Below are positions 28,435 to 34,810 of a stretch of 64,000 nt of DNA, piece by piece. The translations under genes were made by a program, and so were the position numbers. Below the pieces are notes generated by a model, which made no database searches, was not told the DNA's origin, and was given only the letters and a program-made list of their open reading frames with translations. The stretch lies in contig JAUYAK010000057.1 of NCBI GenBank assembly GCA_030693515.1, positions 114,589 through 178,588 of the forward strand, in the 5' to 3' direction. The stretch comes from Opitutaceae bacterium. Lineage in GTDB: Bacteria; Verrucomicrobiota; Verrucomicrobiia; Opitutales; Opitutaceae. The first letter of the stretch is position 1. Every line of letters starts with the position of its first letter.

Positions 28435-28464
28435 GTGTGAACTATCGACAGGGGTTAGATCGAA
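28435..28464 (+). promoter_or_regulatory. Conserved upstream box of TA module, copy 1
   Basis: GTGTGAACTATCGACAGGGG and the ten bases after it recur at 30277-30306 ahead of the second antitoxin gene. In both copies 38 bases lie between this box and a second shared block (AGGCTTGAAT), and the antitoxin ATG follows. In copy 2 the box contains a perfect TTGACA. Conservation in an otherwise diverged spacer suggests the module's promoter/operator. Confidence 0.55.
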
Positions 28465-28540
28465 GAAAGTGACGATGCAGTCGACTTTAGTTGGATATCC
28501 TCAGGCTTGAATGGTTGTCGCACCGCAGTGGCATTCCGTC

Positions 28541-28876
28541 ATGGGCACCCGTGAAGCCGTCCAAGCCACCTTGATGCAACTGCTCAGCGATATGTCGCTC
28601 CACGAATTCGCCCGTGAGATCGAGTTCATCGCGGCGGTCCGCGAAGGCATGGCGGAGTTGGATCGCGGCGAGGGCATCCCCGCCGATCAGGTCCGCGAAG
28701 AACTCAAGACATGCCTCGAGTTGATTCACGATCGCGACGAATGGCGGCTCGCGATGATCGGCATCGACCTCGGCAAGCTCGGGACGCTGCGTGAGAAAAT
28801 CGCCGCTAACCATCCGCCGCTCGACCTGGCCAAGTGGCGCGACACGCCCAAGGACCATGCCCGCCTGCGGGATTGA
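28541..28876 (+). CDS. Antitoxin of type II TA module, with C-terminal extension
   Basis: 111 residues from the ATG at 28541, chosen because it aligns with the ATG of the second copy at 30383; an in-frame ATG at 28511 is also possible. The first 47 residues (MGTREAVQATLMQLLSDMSL, HEFAREIEFIAAVREGMAEL) match the 30383 protein and are typical of short antitoxins that partner PIN toxins. After V-R-E-E-L the two copies part: this one carries some 60 further residues ending LDLAKWRDTPKDHARLRD. Its end overlaps the PIN toxin start by 20 bases, the usual antitoxin-toxin coupling. Confidence 0.78.
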   Translation: MGTREAVQATLMQLLSDMSLHEFAREIEFIAAVREGMAELDRGEGIPADQVREELKTCLELIHDRDEWRLAMIGIDLGKLGTLREKIAANHPPLDLAKWRDTPKDHARLRD

Positions 28877-29252
28877 TCCGTCGATTTTCGTCCGCTTACT
28901 CACCGACCTGCCGGCGGCGGATTATCAGGCCACACTCACGCGGTTCACGGCCATCCGCGGTTCGCAACCTGAGCCCATCACCGTCGCCAACTTCGTCATC
29001 GCCGAAGCCTACGCGGTGCTCCAGCACCACTACGGCTTGAGCAAAACTGACACGCGCGACGCCATGCTCGCCGTTCTCACCAGCGGCCTCGTCGAGCCTC
29101 TCCACGGCGACGCCGTGCTCGATGCCCTGCGCGAAGCCAAGGAGCCCGGCCTTACCGACCGCCTCATCGTGCTCGACTACGACCGCCACCAAACCACGGT
29201 CCTCGCGCTCGACCGCAAGAGAGCCGTCCTGTCCGGCTGCGACCGGCGGTGA
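28857..29252 (+). CDS. PIN-domain toxin (VapC-like ribonuclease)
   Basis: 131 residues from the ATG at 28857, within the end of the antitoxin gene. PIN nucleases use a cluster of acidic residues for metal-dependent RNA cutting; candidates here are D7 (IDPSIFVRLLTD), E50 (VIAEAY), D101 (LTDRLIVLDYD) and D119 (LALDRK). The overall layout and V-L-x-L-D-R-K near the end fit the VapC family. The usual D-x-N is D-P-S here. The 3' third, including bases after the stop, is nearly repeated at 31185-31345. Probably an active toxin with the antitoxin at 28541. Confidence 0.82.
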   Translation: MPACGIDPSIFVRLLTDLPAADYQATLTRFTAIRGSQPEPITVANFVIAEAYAVLQHHYGLSKTDTRDAMLAVLTSGLVEPLHGDAVLDALREAKEPGLTDRLIVLDYDRHQTTVLALDRKRAVLSGCDRR

Positions 29253-29496
29253 AACTCCGCACCGCCGCACGAACTCCCCGATGGAGCGGTCGACGTTTTC
29301 CCCGACACCTCACACTTGGACCGGTCCACAGAGTTAGGCGTTGGCAGGTTACACCGCGATCGACGTGAGAGGTGGCCACCTCCCCTGCTTGCGGCGAAAC
29401 GGAATCCTTCGCTGGCTACAATCACGCGATCGCGCTCCTAGCTAAAGGGGAATCGTTGCGTTCGCTTGCGCCGCGATCATCTCTCACCCCTTGCCC

Positions 29497-29907
29497 ATGA
29501 CTTCTGCCTCCGTTCCTACGCTGCGCCGCCAAATCCTGGCGGTAGACGATGCCAAGACCGTGCGCCGCATCGCCCAGTCGGCCCTCCGCGAGTTCGACTG
29601 CGACGTGAACGAGGCCGACAACGGGTTCAAGGCCCTCTTCGCCATGGAGCGGACACTCCCCGATCTCATTCTCCTCGATGTGAACATGCCCATCATGGGC
29701 GGCGTGGAAATGCTCACCCTGCTCAGTTCCAAGCCGGAGCTAAAGGCGATCCCGGTCATCATGCTGACCTCACCCACCGATCACGCCGTCGTCGGCCAAA
29801 TCGCGGCTTTGGGCGTCAGCGCCACCCTGCTGAAGCCCTTCACCCCCGCCGAACTCATCGCCAAAATCCGGAGCGTGATCGACCTGCAGCCGCGGCCTTC
29901 CCCGTAG
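29497..29907 (+). CDS. Single-domain CheY-like response regulator
   Basis: 136 residues from the ATG at 29497. It is a receiver domain only: acidic pair D17-D18, phospho-acceptor D61 in L-I-L-L-D-V-N-M-P, switch T91 in I-M-L-T-S-P-T-D and K113 in L-L-K-P-F-T-P. There is no output domain, so it would act by protein contact, as in chemotaxis or phosphorelay. No histidine kinase or chemotaxis gene is near. It sits between two toxin-antitoxin modules and may be stranded cargo. An upstream TTG two codons earlier is a less likely start. Confidence 0.92.
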   Translation: MTSASVPTLRRQILAVDDAKTVRRIAQSALREFDCDVNEADNGFKALFAMERTLPDLILLDVNMPIMGGVEMLTLLSSKPELKAIPVIMLTSPTDHAVVGQIAALGVSATLLKPFTPAELIAKIRSVIDLQPRPSP

Positions 29908-29923
29908 GCGTCAGTCTGGCTGA

Positions 29924-30250
29924 CACCACCCCGGGGATTGTTTCCAGACCACCGCGTGGCTGCCCTACGTCTCGCCTGCCCCGCGCGACGATCCGACCTC
30001 CGTCCTGCAAATCCCCAGTGTCTCCGCCGACATGGACGGTGACGCATTTCGCTGCGTCGCGCACCACGGCACGTCGCCGGATGCCGTTTCCAGTGAGGCC
30101 CGGCTGAGCGTCGGCTCCGCCCGACTGGCGAATCTTTCGGTGCTGACGCGGGCCGGGACCGGCGCGCAAACACTCACGCTCGGCTTCGTGCTCACCAGCA
30201 GCGGCTCGAAATCGATGCTCATCCGCGGCGTCGGCCCTTCGCTCAGCGGC
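29924..30250 (+). pseudogene. Fragment of an Ig-like surface/extracellular protein
   Basis: In one open frame the stretch reads DCFQTTAWLPYVSPAPRDDP, then IPSVSADMDGDAFRCVAHHG, then ARLANLSVLTRAGTGAQTLT, L-G-F-V-L and LIRGVGPSL. The first part is the last strands of an Ig-like domain (Y/F-R-C-V). The second is the conserved motif that follows such domains in large verrucomicrobial secreted proteins. There is no start, a stop lies in frame at 29921, and the match breaks off where the upstream box of the second TA module begins. Confidence 0.7.
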
Positions 30251-30276
30251 CAAAAGGAGCGGCCAAAAGGGGCCAC

Positions 30277-30306
30277 GTGTGAACTATTGACAGGGCGTTG
30301 ATCGAA
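30277..30306 (+). promoter_or_regulatory. Conserved upstream box of TA module, copy 2
   Basis: GTGTGAACTATTGACAGGGC and following bases, matching 28435-28464 with identical spacing to the AGGCTTGAAT block. TTGACA at 30287-30292 is a perfect -35 hexamer; no strong -10 is obvious. The box abuts the broken Ig-protein fragment, so it marks the left edge of the duplicated unit. Confidence 0.55.
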
Positions 30307-30382
30307 CCCAGCGGTGCTGTGGTCCACTTCACGTAGAGAGGCGTAGGCTTGAATCGTGGTCACACCGCAGCAGCTTCCGGCC

Positions 30383-30568
30383 ATGAGCACGCGTGAAGCA
30401 GTCCAGACCATTTTGAAGCAACTGCCCAGCGACGTGTCGCTCCACGAAGTCGCCCGCGAGATCGAGTTCATCGCGGCGGTCCGCGAAGGCATGGCGGAGT
30501 GGGATCACGGCGAGGGCATTCCCATCGACCACGTCCGTGAAGAACTCCCGACATGGGTCAAAAGGTAA
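30383..30568 (+). CDS. Antitoxin of type II TA module, second copy (toxin partner broken)
   Basis: 61 residues: MSTREAVQTILKQLPSDVSL then HEVAREIEFIAAVREGMAEW, ending V-R-E-E-L-P-T-W-V-K-R. It is close to the first 47 residues of the antitoxin at 28541. Its short end is nearer the normal length for the family. The PIN toxin that should follow is missing here; only its 3' part survives at 31185-31322, beyond hicAB. The protein could still neutralise the first copy's toxin. Confidence 0.75.
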   Translation: MSTREAVQTILKQLPSDVSLHEVAREIEFIAAVREGMAEWDHGEGIPIDHVREELPTWVKR

Positions 30569-30646
30569 GAGTGCCAGCAAGTCGGCACTCGCGAGCCGCC
30601 CTAAGTATCGTTCTGATACTGCGCTGCCCAGAGCCCCCGGGAATTG

Positions 30647-30817
30647 ATGGCCGACCTTGAACAGGCCGGATTCGTCAACCGGGGCGGCAAGGGCAGCCAT
30701 CGTAATTTCCTTCATCCGCTTGGGGTCCGAGTCACCCTTTCCGGTCAGGCCGGCGCCGACGCCCGGCACTACCAGGAAAAGGAAGTCCGGCAGAAAATTC
30801 TCCTCACCCGCCCATGA
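30647..30817 (+). CDS. hicA: HicA-type mRNA interferase toxin, probably 5'-shortened
   Basis: 56 residues from the ATG at 30647: MADLEQAGFVNRGGKGSHRN, then F-L-H-P-L-G-V-R-V-T-L-S-G, ending R-Q-K-I-L-L-T-R-P. This is the HicA fold with the catalytic G-S-H motif. HicA proteins usually begin with a few residues ending R-E-L before this point; here S-P-R-E-L is still readable just upstream, but a stop lies eight codons before it and no good start is present. The stop overlaps the hicB start as ATGA. It may be functional from the internal ATG or a TTG, or may be a 5' truncation. Confidence 0.7.
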   Translation: MADLEQAGFVNRGGKGSHRNFLHPLGVRVTLSGQAGADARHYQEKEVRQKILLTRP

Positions 30818-31176
30818 AAGCCGCCGCCAAAAAAACCGAAACGCCCGCCACCCTCGCCCGCCGCTACCTGAAACGGGTGGAGTGGTCCGAGAAGGAGGGC
30901 TGCTTTGTCGGCAGCGCCCCGCCCATCATCGGTCCCTGCTGCCACGGCCGGACGGAAGCCGAGGTCATGGCCCAGCTCGCCACCATCGTCGAGGAATGGG
31001 TCGAAGTCATGCTCGCCGACGGCCATCCACTGCCGACGGGCACGGCCGGGAAAAAATACAGCGGCCAGTTTGTCGTCCGGGTCGCGCCCGAACTGCACAA
31101 GAAAGCGTCGCTCAAAGCGCTGGCCCGCGGGGAAAGCCTCAACCAGTTCGTCGCGACCGCTCTGGCCGGAGCTTGA
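30814..31176 (+). CDS. hicB: HicB-type antitoxin
   Basis: 120 residues. The N-terminal partial RNase H-like HicB domain reads YLKRVEWSEKEGCFVGSAPP, P-C-C-H-G-R-T-E-A-E-V and ATIVEEWVEVMLADGHPLP. The C-terminal ribbon-helix-helix DNA-binding part is YSGQFVVRVAPELHKKASLK, A-L-A-R-G-E-S-L-N-Q-F-V. HicB blocks HicA and represses its own operon. It is joined to hicA by an ATGA overlap. The pair lies between the two ends of a broken PIN module. Confidence 0.87.
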   Translation: MKAAAKKTETPATLARRYLKRVEWSEKEGCFVGSAPPIIGPCCHGRTEAEVMAQLATIVEEWVEVMLADGHPLPTGTAGKKYSGQFVVRVAPELHKKASLKALARGESLNQFVATALAGA

Positions 31177-31184
31177 GGCGCCTG

Positions 31185-31322
31185 GCGTCGGCCGCCCGAC
31201 GCGAAACCAAGCAATCCGGCCTCACCGACCGCCTCATCGCCCTCGACTACGACCGCCACCAAGCCACGGTCCTCACGCTCGACCGCAAGCTGGCCGTCAT
31301 GCCCGGCTGGGCGCGGCCGTGA
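31185..31322 (+). pseudogene. 3' fragment of a PIN-domain toxin
   Basis: The frame reads RRETKQSGLTDRLIALDYDR, then H-Q-A-T-V-L-T-L-D-R-K-L-A-V-M-P-G and a stop. It matches the end of the PIN toxin at 28857-29252 (EPGLTDRLIVLDYDRHQTTV ...). The DNA match continues past the stop (TGAAACTC then GCCGCA). There is no start, and the N-terminal catalytic residues are missing, so it cannot be active. It begins right after hicB. Confidence 0.85.
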
Positions 31323-31498
31323 AACTCAACCCTGCCGCATGAAATGCAGCTTTGCTCGTTCCGCATCCCCCGCGCTGTTCATCATCGCCATAACCGACAA
31401 GCACCGTAACGCCGCGCATCGTTGAGGCTCAGGTGGGCGCTGGAGTTGAGCCACTAGCCGCCGTTGACGCCCCGCCCCATCCCGCGCACCAAGGCCGC

Positions 31499-32581
31499 AT
31501 GTCACCCCGCGGTTCCATACTCCTGCTCCGTCTCCTCGCCCTCATCGCCGCTCCGCTCACGGCTCCGCTCACCGCGGCGACCACCACTTCGATCACCTAC
31601 GAGCCCAAGCCCGGCATCGGCGCGAGCCGCCACCTCGTGTTTCTCACCGGCGACGAGGAATACCGCGGCGAGGAGGGCCTGCCGATGCTCGCCAAGATTC
31701 TCAGCCAGCGCCACGGCTTCCGCTGCACCGTGCTGTTCGCGCTCAATCCCGACGGCACCATCAACCCCGACGCCAATGCGAGCCTCGGCGACGGCGCGGT
31801 CCTCGACACGGCCGACGGCCTCGTGCTCGCGCTGCGCTTCCGCCAGTGGCCCGACGCCGACATGAAACGCTTCGCCGCCGCCGTCGCGCGCGGCGTGCCC
31901 ATCGTGGCGCTGCGCACGAGCACGCACGCGTTCCGTTTTCCGGCCGGCCACCCGACCGCGTATGCCGCCTTCAACGATTTTGGCCGCACTGTCCTCGGCG
32001 AAAACTGGGTAAGCCACTGGGGCGCCAACCGCCGCGGCGCCACCCGCGGCATCATCGAGCCCGGCGCCGAGGGCGATCCGATCCTGCGCGGCGTCACAGA
32101 CATCTTCGGCGACTCCGGCGCCTACGAGGCCCACCCCGTCGCCGGCTCGAAGATCCTCGCGCGCGGCCAGGTGCTGACCGGCATGAAGCCGACCGACGGC
32201 CCCGACACCGCGCAGCGCAAGGTGCGCAAGGCCGACAATATCGAGCAAGGCATCAACGACCCGATGATGCCCATCGCGTGGACGCGCCTGAACCGAAACG
32301 AAAACGGCACCACCAATCGCGTCTTCTGCACCACGATGGGCGCAGCGACGGACCTCTTGAGCGAAGGCCTGCGCCGCATGGTCGTGAACGCCGTCTTCTG
32401 GAGCTTCGGCCTGGAGGTTCCGGCGGAGACCGATGTGCGCTACGTCGATCCCTACGAGCCGACGGCCTATTCGTTCAAAGGCTACCGCCGCGGGCTCGTG
32501 CCGGCTGATCATGCCCTCGGCAAAACGCTGCGTGCCGGTGACCCGGCACCGCCGGCAGCACCGAAGGCGAAGAAGAAATAA
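31499..32581 (+). CDS. ThuA-like domain secreted protein
   Basis: 360 residues from the ATG at 31499; a signal peptide (LLLRLLALIAAPLTAPLTAA) ends near residue 28. The ThuA-like (glutamine-amidotransferase fold) domain shows HLVFLTGDEEYRGEEGLPML, ADGLVLALRFRQWPDADMKR, GVPIVALRTSTHAFRFP and WVSHWGANRRGATRGII. ThuA-like proteins are common in verrucomicrobial and planctomycete sugar loci, but no enzyme activity is firmly known. The tail is Pro/Ala/Lys-rich (PPAAPKAKKK). No operon partner is adjacent; a REP-like pair follows. Confidence 0.87.
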   Translation: MSPRGSILLLRLLALIAAPLTAPLTAATTTSITYEPKPGIGASRHLVFLTGDEEYRGEEGLPMLAKILSQRHGFRCTVLFALNPDGTINPDANASLGDGAVLDTADGLVLALRFRQWPDADMKRFAAAVARGVPIVALRTSTHAFRFPAGHPTAYAAFNDFGRTVLGENWVSHWGANRRGATRGIIEPGAEGDPILRGVTDIFGDSGAYEAHPVAGSKILARGQVLTGMKPTDGPDTAQRKVRKADNIEQGINDPMMPIAWTRLNRNENGTTNRVFCTTMGAATDLLSEGLRRMVVNAVFWSFGLEVPAETDVRYVDPYEPTAYSFKGYRRGLVPADHALGKTLRAGDPAPPAAPKAKKK

Positions 32582-32667
32582 CAGGCGGCGAACCCTCGAT
32601 GTCTGGCCCCGATCTTCGCCGGAGAAAATGCCGGGCCGGCGCTCGCCGCCGTGCGCGGGTGACTTTC

Positions 32668-32730
32668 TTGTGGGAGCGAGCTTGCTCTCGCGTCGTGCGC
32701 AATGAGGTCGCGAGCATGCTCGCGACCACA
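32668..32730. repeat. REP-like inverted pair
   Basis: Two head-to-head versions of a short element. The left is TGTGGGAGCGAGCTTGCTC (from 32670); the right, read on the minus strand, is TGTGGTCGCGAGCATGCTCG. The right one contains a perfect 22-base palindrome at 32706-32727, and the left forms GAGC/GCTC. The layout is like bacterial REP/BIME elements, and the left arm closely resembles the Pseudomonas REP core. It lies between convergently unrelated genes. Confidence 0.75.
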
Positions 32731-32808
32731 GGGCGGCGCGTGGGGAAGCCAACGAATGCGGGCTCAGGGACGTGCCCGCCCACCGCCATCAAGCGCACGC
32801 TCTGACTC

Positions 32809-33537
32809 ATGCGCGTCACCTGCTACCGCTGTTTCTGGCCCCAGCCGCTGTGCTGGTGCGGCTCGATCACGCCGATGGAGACGCGGACGCGCTTCGTGTT
32901 TCTGATGCACCCGATGGAATTCAAAAAGGAGAAGGCCGCGACCGGCCGTCTCACTCATCTCTGCCTCGCCAACAGCGAGGTGCGCATGGGCCTCACCTTC
33001 GACGATCACGACGAGGTGCAGGCGCTGATCCGCGACCCGGGCAATTTTCCCGTGCTCCTCTATCCCGGCCGCGAAGCGATCAACCTCTCCACGGCCGATG
33101 GCACCGGCGTGACGGCACTGCGCGAACAACTCCGCGACCGACGCCTGGTGGTCTTCCTCCTCGACGCCACCTGGTCGCTCGGCCGCAAGCTGCTCCGGCT
33201 GAGCCCGAGCCTGCAAGCGCTGCCGCGCATCATGTTCACGCCCGCCGCGCCGAGCCGATACGTGATCAACCACCAACCGCATGTCGGCTCCCTCTCGACC
33301 CTCGAGGCGACGCTCGAACTGTTGGGCGCGCTCGAGCGCGCGGGTCTCGATCGCTACCCTCTGCCGGAGCAATTGCTGGGGCTGTTTCAGCGGATGCAGG
33401 ATTTCCAACTGCGCTGCGCCGCCGATCCCACGCGGGGCGGCTACCGGCGCGGCGCCTACACCCAGCCGGAAGAACGCATCGCGCCCCACGGCCGCAGCGG
33501 CGCGCGGCGCACGCGGGTGTTTCAGGCGCCGAACTGA
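32809..33537 (+). CDS. tapT: DTW domain protein (tRNA-uridine aminocarboxypropyltransferase, TapT-like)
   Basis: 242 residues. The N-terminal zinc knuckle C-Y-R-C-F-W-P-Q-P-L-C-W-C (5-17) is followed by RFVFLMHPMEFKKEKAATGR, then the DTW-type motif in V-F-L-L-D-A-T-W-S-L-G and the downstream R-Y-V-I-N-H-Q-P segment. DTW enzymes transfer an aminocarboxypropyl group from S-adenosylmethionine to uridine 47 in tRNA (acp3U). The classical D-x-T-W is kept as D-A-T-W. It is a single gene with no operon partner. Confidence 0.85.
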   Translation: MRVTCYRCFWPQPLCWCGSITPMETRTRFVFLMHPMEFKKEKAATGRLTHLCLANSEVRMGLTFDDHDEVQALIRDPGNFPVLLYPGREAINLSTADGTGVTALREQLRDRRLVVFLLDATWSLGRKLLRLSPSLQALPRIMFTPAAPSRYVINHQPHVGSLSTLEATLELLGALERAGLDRYPLPEQLLGLFQRMQDFQLRCAADPTRGGYRRGAYTQPEERIAPHGRSGARRTRVFQAPN

Positions 33538-33562
33538 TGCAACGGCCCTGAACCATCGGATA

Positions 33563-33656
33563 GTTCTGAGGTGGGGCCGGCTCTCCGAGCCGGCCTGGGT
33601 TGCAGGGCGATTTGCAACGGGAACCCAGGCCGCTTGCGGAGAAGCGGCCCCACCTG
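33563..33656 (+). repeat. Cloverleaf-shaped dispersed repeat, copy B (intact pairing)
   Basis: AGGTGGGGCC pairs with GGCCCCACCT at the two ends. Inside are three hairpins in order: GCCGGCTC/GAGCCGGC, CCTGGGTT/AACCCAGG (itself containing GTTGCA/TGCAAC), and GGCCGCTT/AAGCGGCC. The unit is about 88 bases and reads as a closed four-way structure on either strand. It lies between the tapT and DAHP synthase stops, which converge. Copy A is at 18002-18095. Confidence 0.9.
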
Positions 33657-33680
33657 TCCGAAGTCCCGATTGATTCTAGT

Positions 33681-34709
33681 TCAGCGCCGCAGGGCCCAGA
33701 GCTGGCGCGCCTGCGTGATGGTCTTTTTCAGGACCTCCGGCGTGAGCGCCTGCTTCGGATCGTCGCCGATGCCCTTGGCGGGCTCGACGTGCGCCTCAAG
33801 GCACAGGCCATCGGCGCCGTAGGCCACGGCCGCCAGCGCGGCCGACGGCACATAGGCCGCCTTGCCCACGGAGTGCGACGGATCGACGATTACGGGGGCC
33901 CAGGTTTTTTCCTTGAGCAGCGGCGTGATGCTTTCGTCGGGGTGGTTGCGGTAGCCGTCGAGCGTGGGCGTGGTGCCGCGCGGGCAGAGGATCACGTTGG
34001 GGTTGCCAAACGCCGCGATGTATTCCGCCGCCGAGATGAACTCGTTGATCGGGCCCATGTGGATGCTGCGTTTGAGCAGCACGACCACGTCGCGCTGGGC
34101 AATCTCGCGGCCCACGGCGCGGAGGAGCGAGTAGTTGAGCGCGTTGCGCGCGCCGATCTGGAGGCACTTCACGCCGGCATCGAGCGCGACCTTGATGTGC
34201 GCCTCCTCCATCACCTCGGTATCGACGGGCAGGCCGGTGCGGCGCGAGCCTTCGAGAAGGATATCCATGGACTTCACGTCGCCTTGGAAAGTGTAGGGAT
34301 TGGTGCGTGGCTTCCACACGCCGCCGCGAATCATGTTGGCGCCGGCTTCCTTCACCGCGGCGGCCGTCTCGTAGAAATAGTTCGGGTTCTTCGGATCGAT
34401 CGTGCAGTTGCCGGCGATGACGAAGAGCTGCTCGCCGAGCGTGGTGCCGTTGATGGTGATGCGGTGCGTCGCGAGGTCCGAGCGCCGGTCCATGAGCTTG
34501 AACGGCGACTGGATGCGGTCGATGCGCTCGACATAGGCGAGCCCCTCAAGCCGGTTAATCATGAGTTCGTCGCGCTCGTCGCCCACGATGGCGTAGATGG
34601 TCCGCACCGCGCCCACGATGGGCTGAATCTGGCAGCCAAACTCCGCGACGATGGCAGTGATTTCGGCAAGTTGTTCAGGCGTGAGGCGGTTGGTTTTCGG
34701 CAGGATCAT
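33681..34709 (-). CDS. 3-deoxy-7-phosphoheptulonate (DAHP) synthase, divergent AroAII/KDPG-type family member
   Basis: 342 residues. The N-terminal ferredoxin-like regulatory domain has G-A-V-R-T-I-Y-A-I-V-G-D and ends near residue 70. The TIM barrel has ANMIRGGVWKPRTNPYTFQG, GLPVDTEVMEEAHIKVALDA, IQIGARN-type C-L-Q-I-G-A-R-N, V-L-L-K-R-S, and PVIVDPSHSVGKAAYVPSAA. DAHP synthase joins PEP and erythrose-4-P at the head of the shikimate path. Departures from the common form: A-G-N-C-T-I-D where A-G-P-C-S is usual, and C-P-R-G-T-T-P-T-L-D-G-Y where C-E-R-G-I-R is usual. Metal-binding Cys, His and Asp appear kept. Confidence 0.88.
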   Translation of the reverse strand: MILPKTNRLTPEQLAEITAIVAEFGCQIQPIVGAVRTIYAIVGDERDELMINRLEGLAYVERIDRIQSPFKLMDRRSDLATHRITINGTTLGEQLFVIAGNCTIDPKNPNYFYETAAAVKEAGANMIRGGVWKPRTNPYTFQGDVKSMDILLEGSRRTGLPVDTEVMEEAHIKVALDAGVKCLQIGARNALNYSLLRAVGREIAQRDVVVLLKRSIHMGPINEFISAAEYIAAFGNPNVILCPRGTTPTLDGYRNHPDESITPLLKEKTWAPVIVDPSHSVGKAAYVPSAALAAVAYGADGLCLEAHVEPAKGIGDDPKQALTPEVLKKTITQARQLWALRR

Positions 34710-34731
34710 GGTGCGGAAAGGAGAGGTTGAA

Positions 34732-34755
34732 GCGCAAAGGCGCGAAGGCGCAAAG
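34732..34755. repeat. Three tandem copies of an 8-base unit
   Basis: GCGCAAAG-GCGCGAAG-GCGCAAAG lies in the 101-base gap between the RluA-like gene and the DAHP synthase gene. It is close to the synthase start (34709), so it falls in its leader. No function is evident. Confidence 0.6.
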
Positions 34756-34810
34756 CTTGAAAACGATCGTGCGGGCGATGCGAAACAAGAGCCCGTCGCG
34801 CAAGCACGGC

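Noticed and set aside
29253..29496. Possible gene between the PIN toxin and the response regulator
   Set aside because: Only short frames without homology or a plausible start; the first part resembles the tail repeated after the PIN fragment at 31322.
27507..31345. Genomic island with integrase and attachment sites
   Set aside because: Composition and gene content look accessory, but no tRNA, integrase or flanking direct repeats were found at the edges, so it is described as a patch, not an island.
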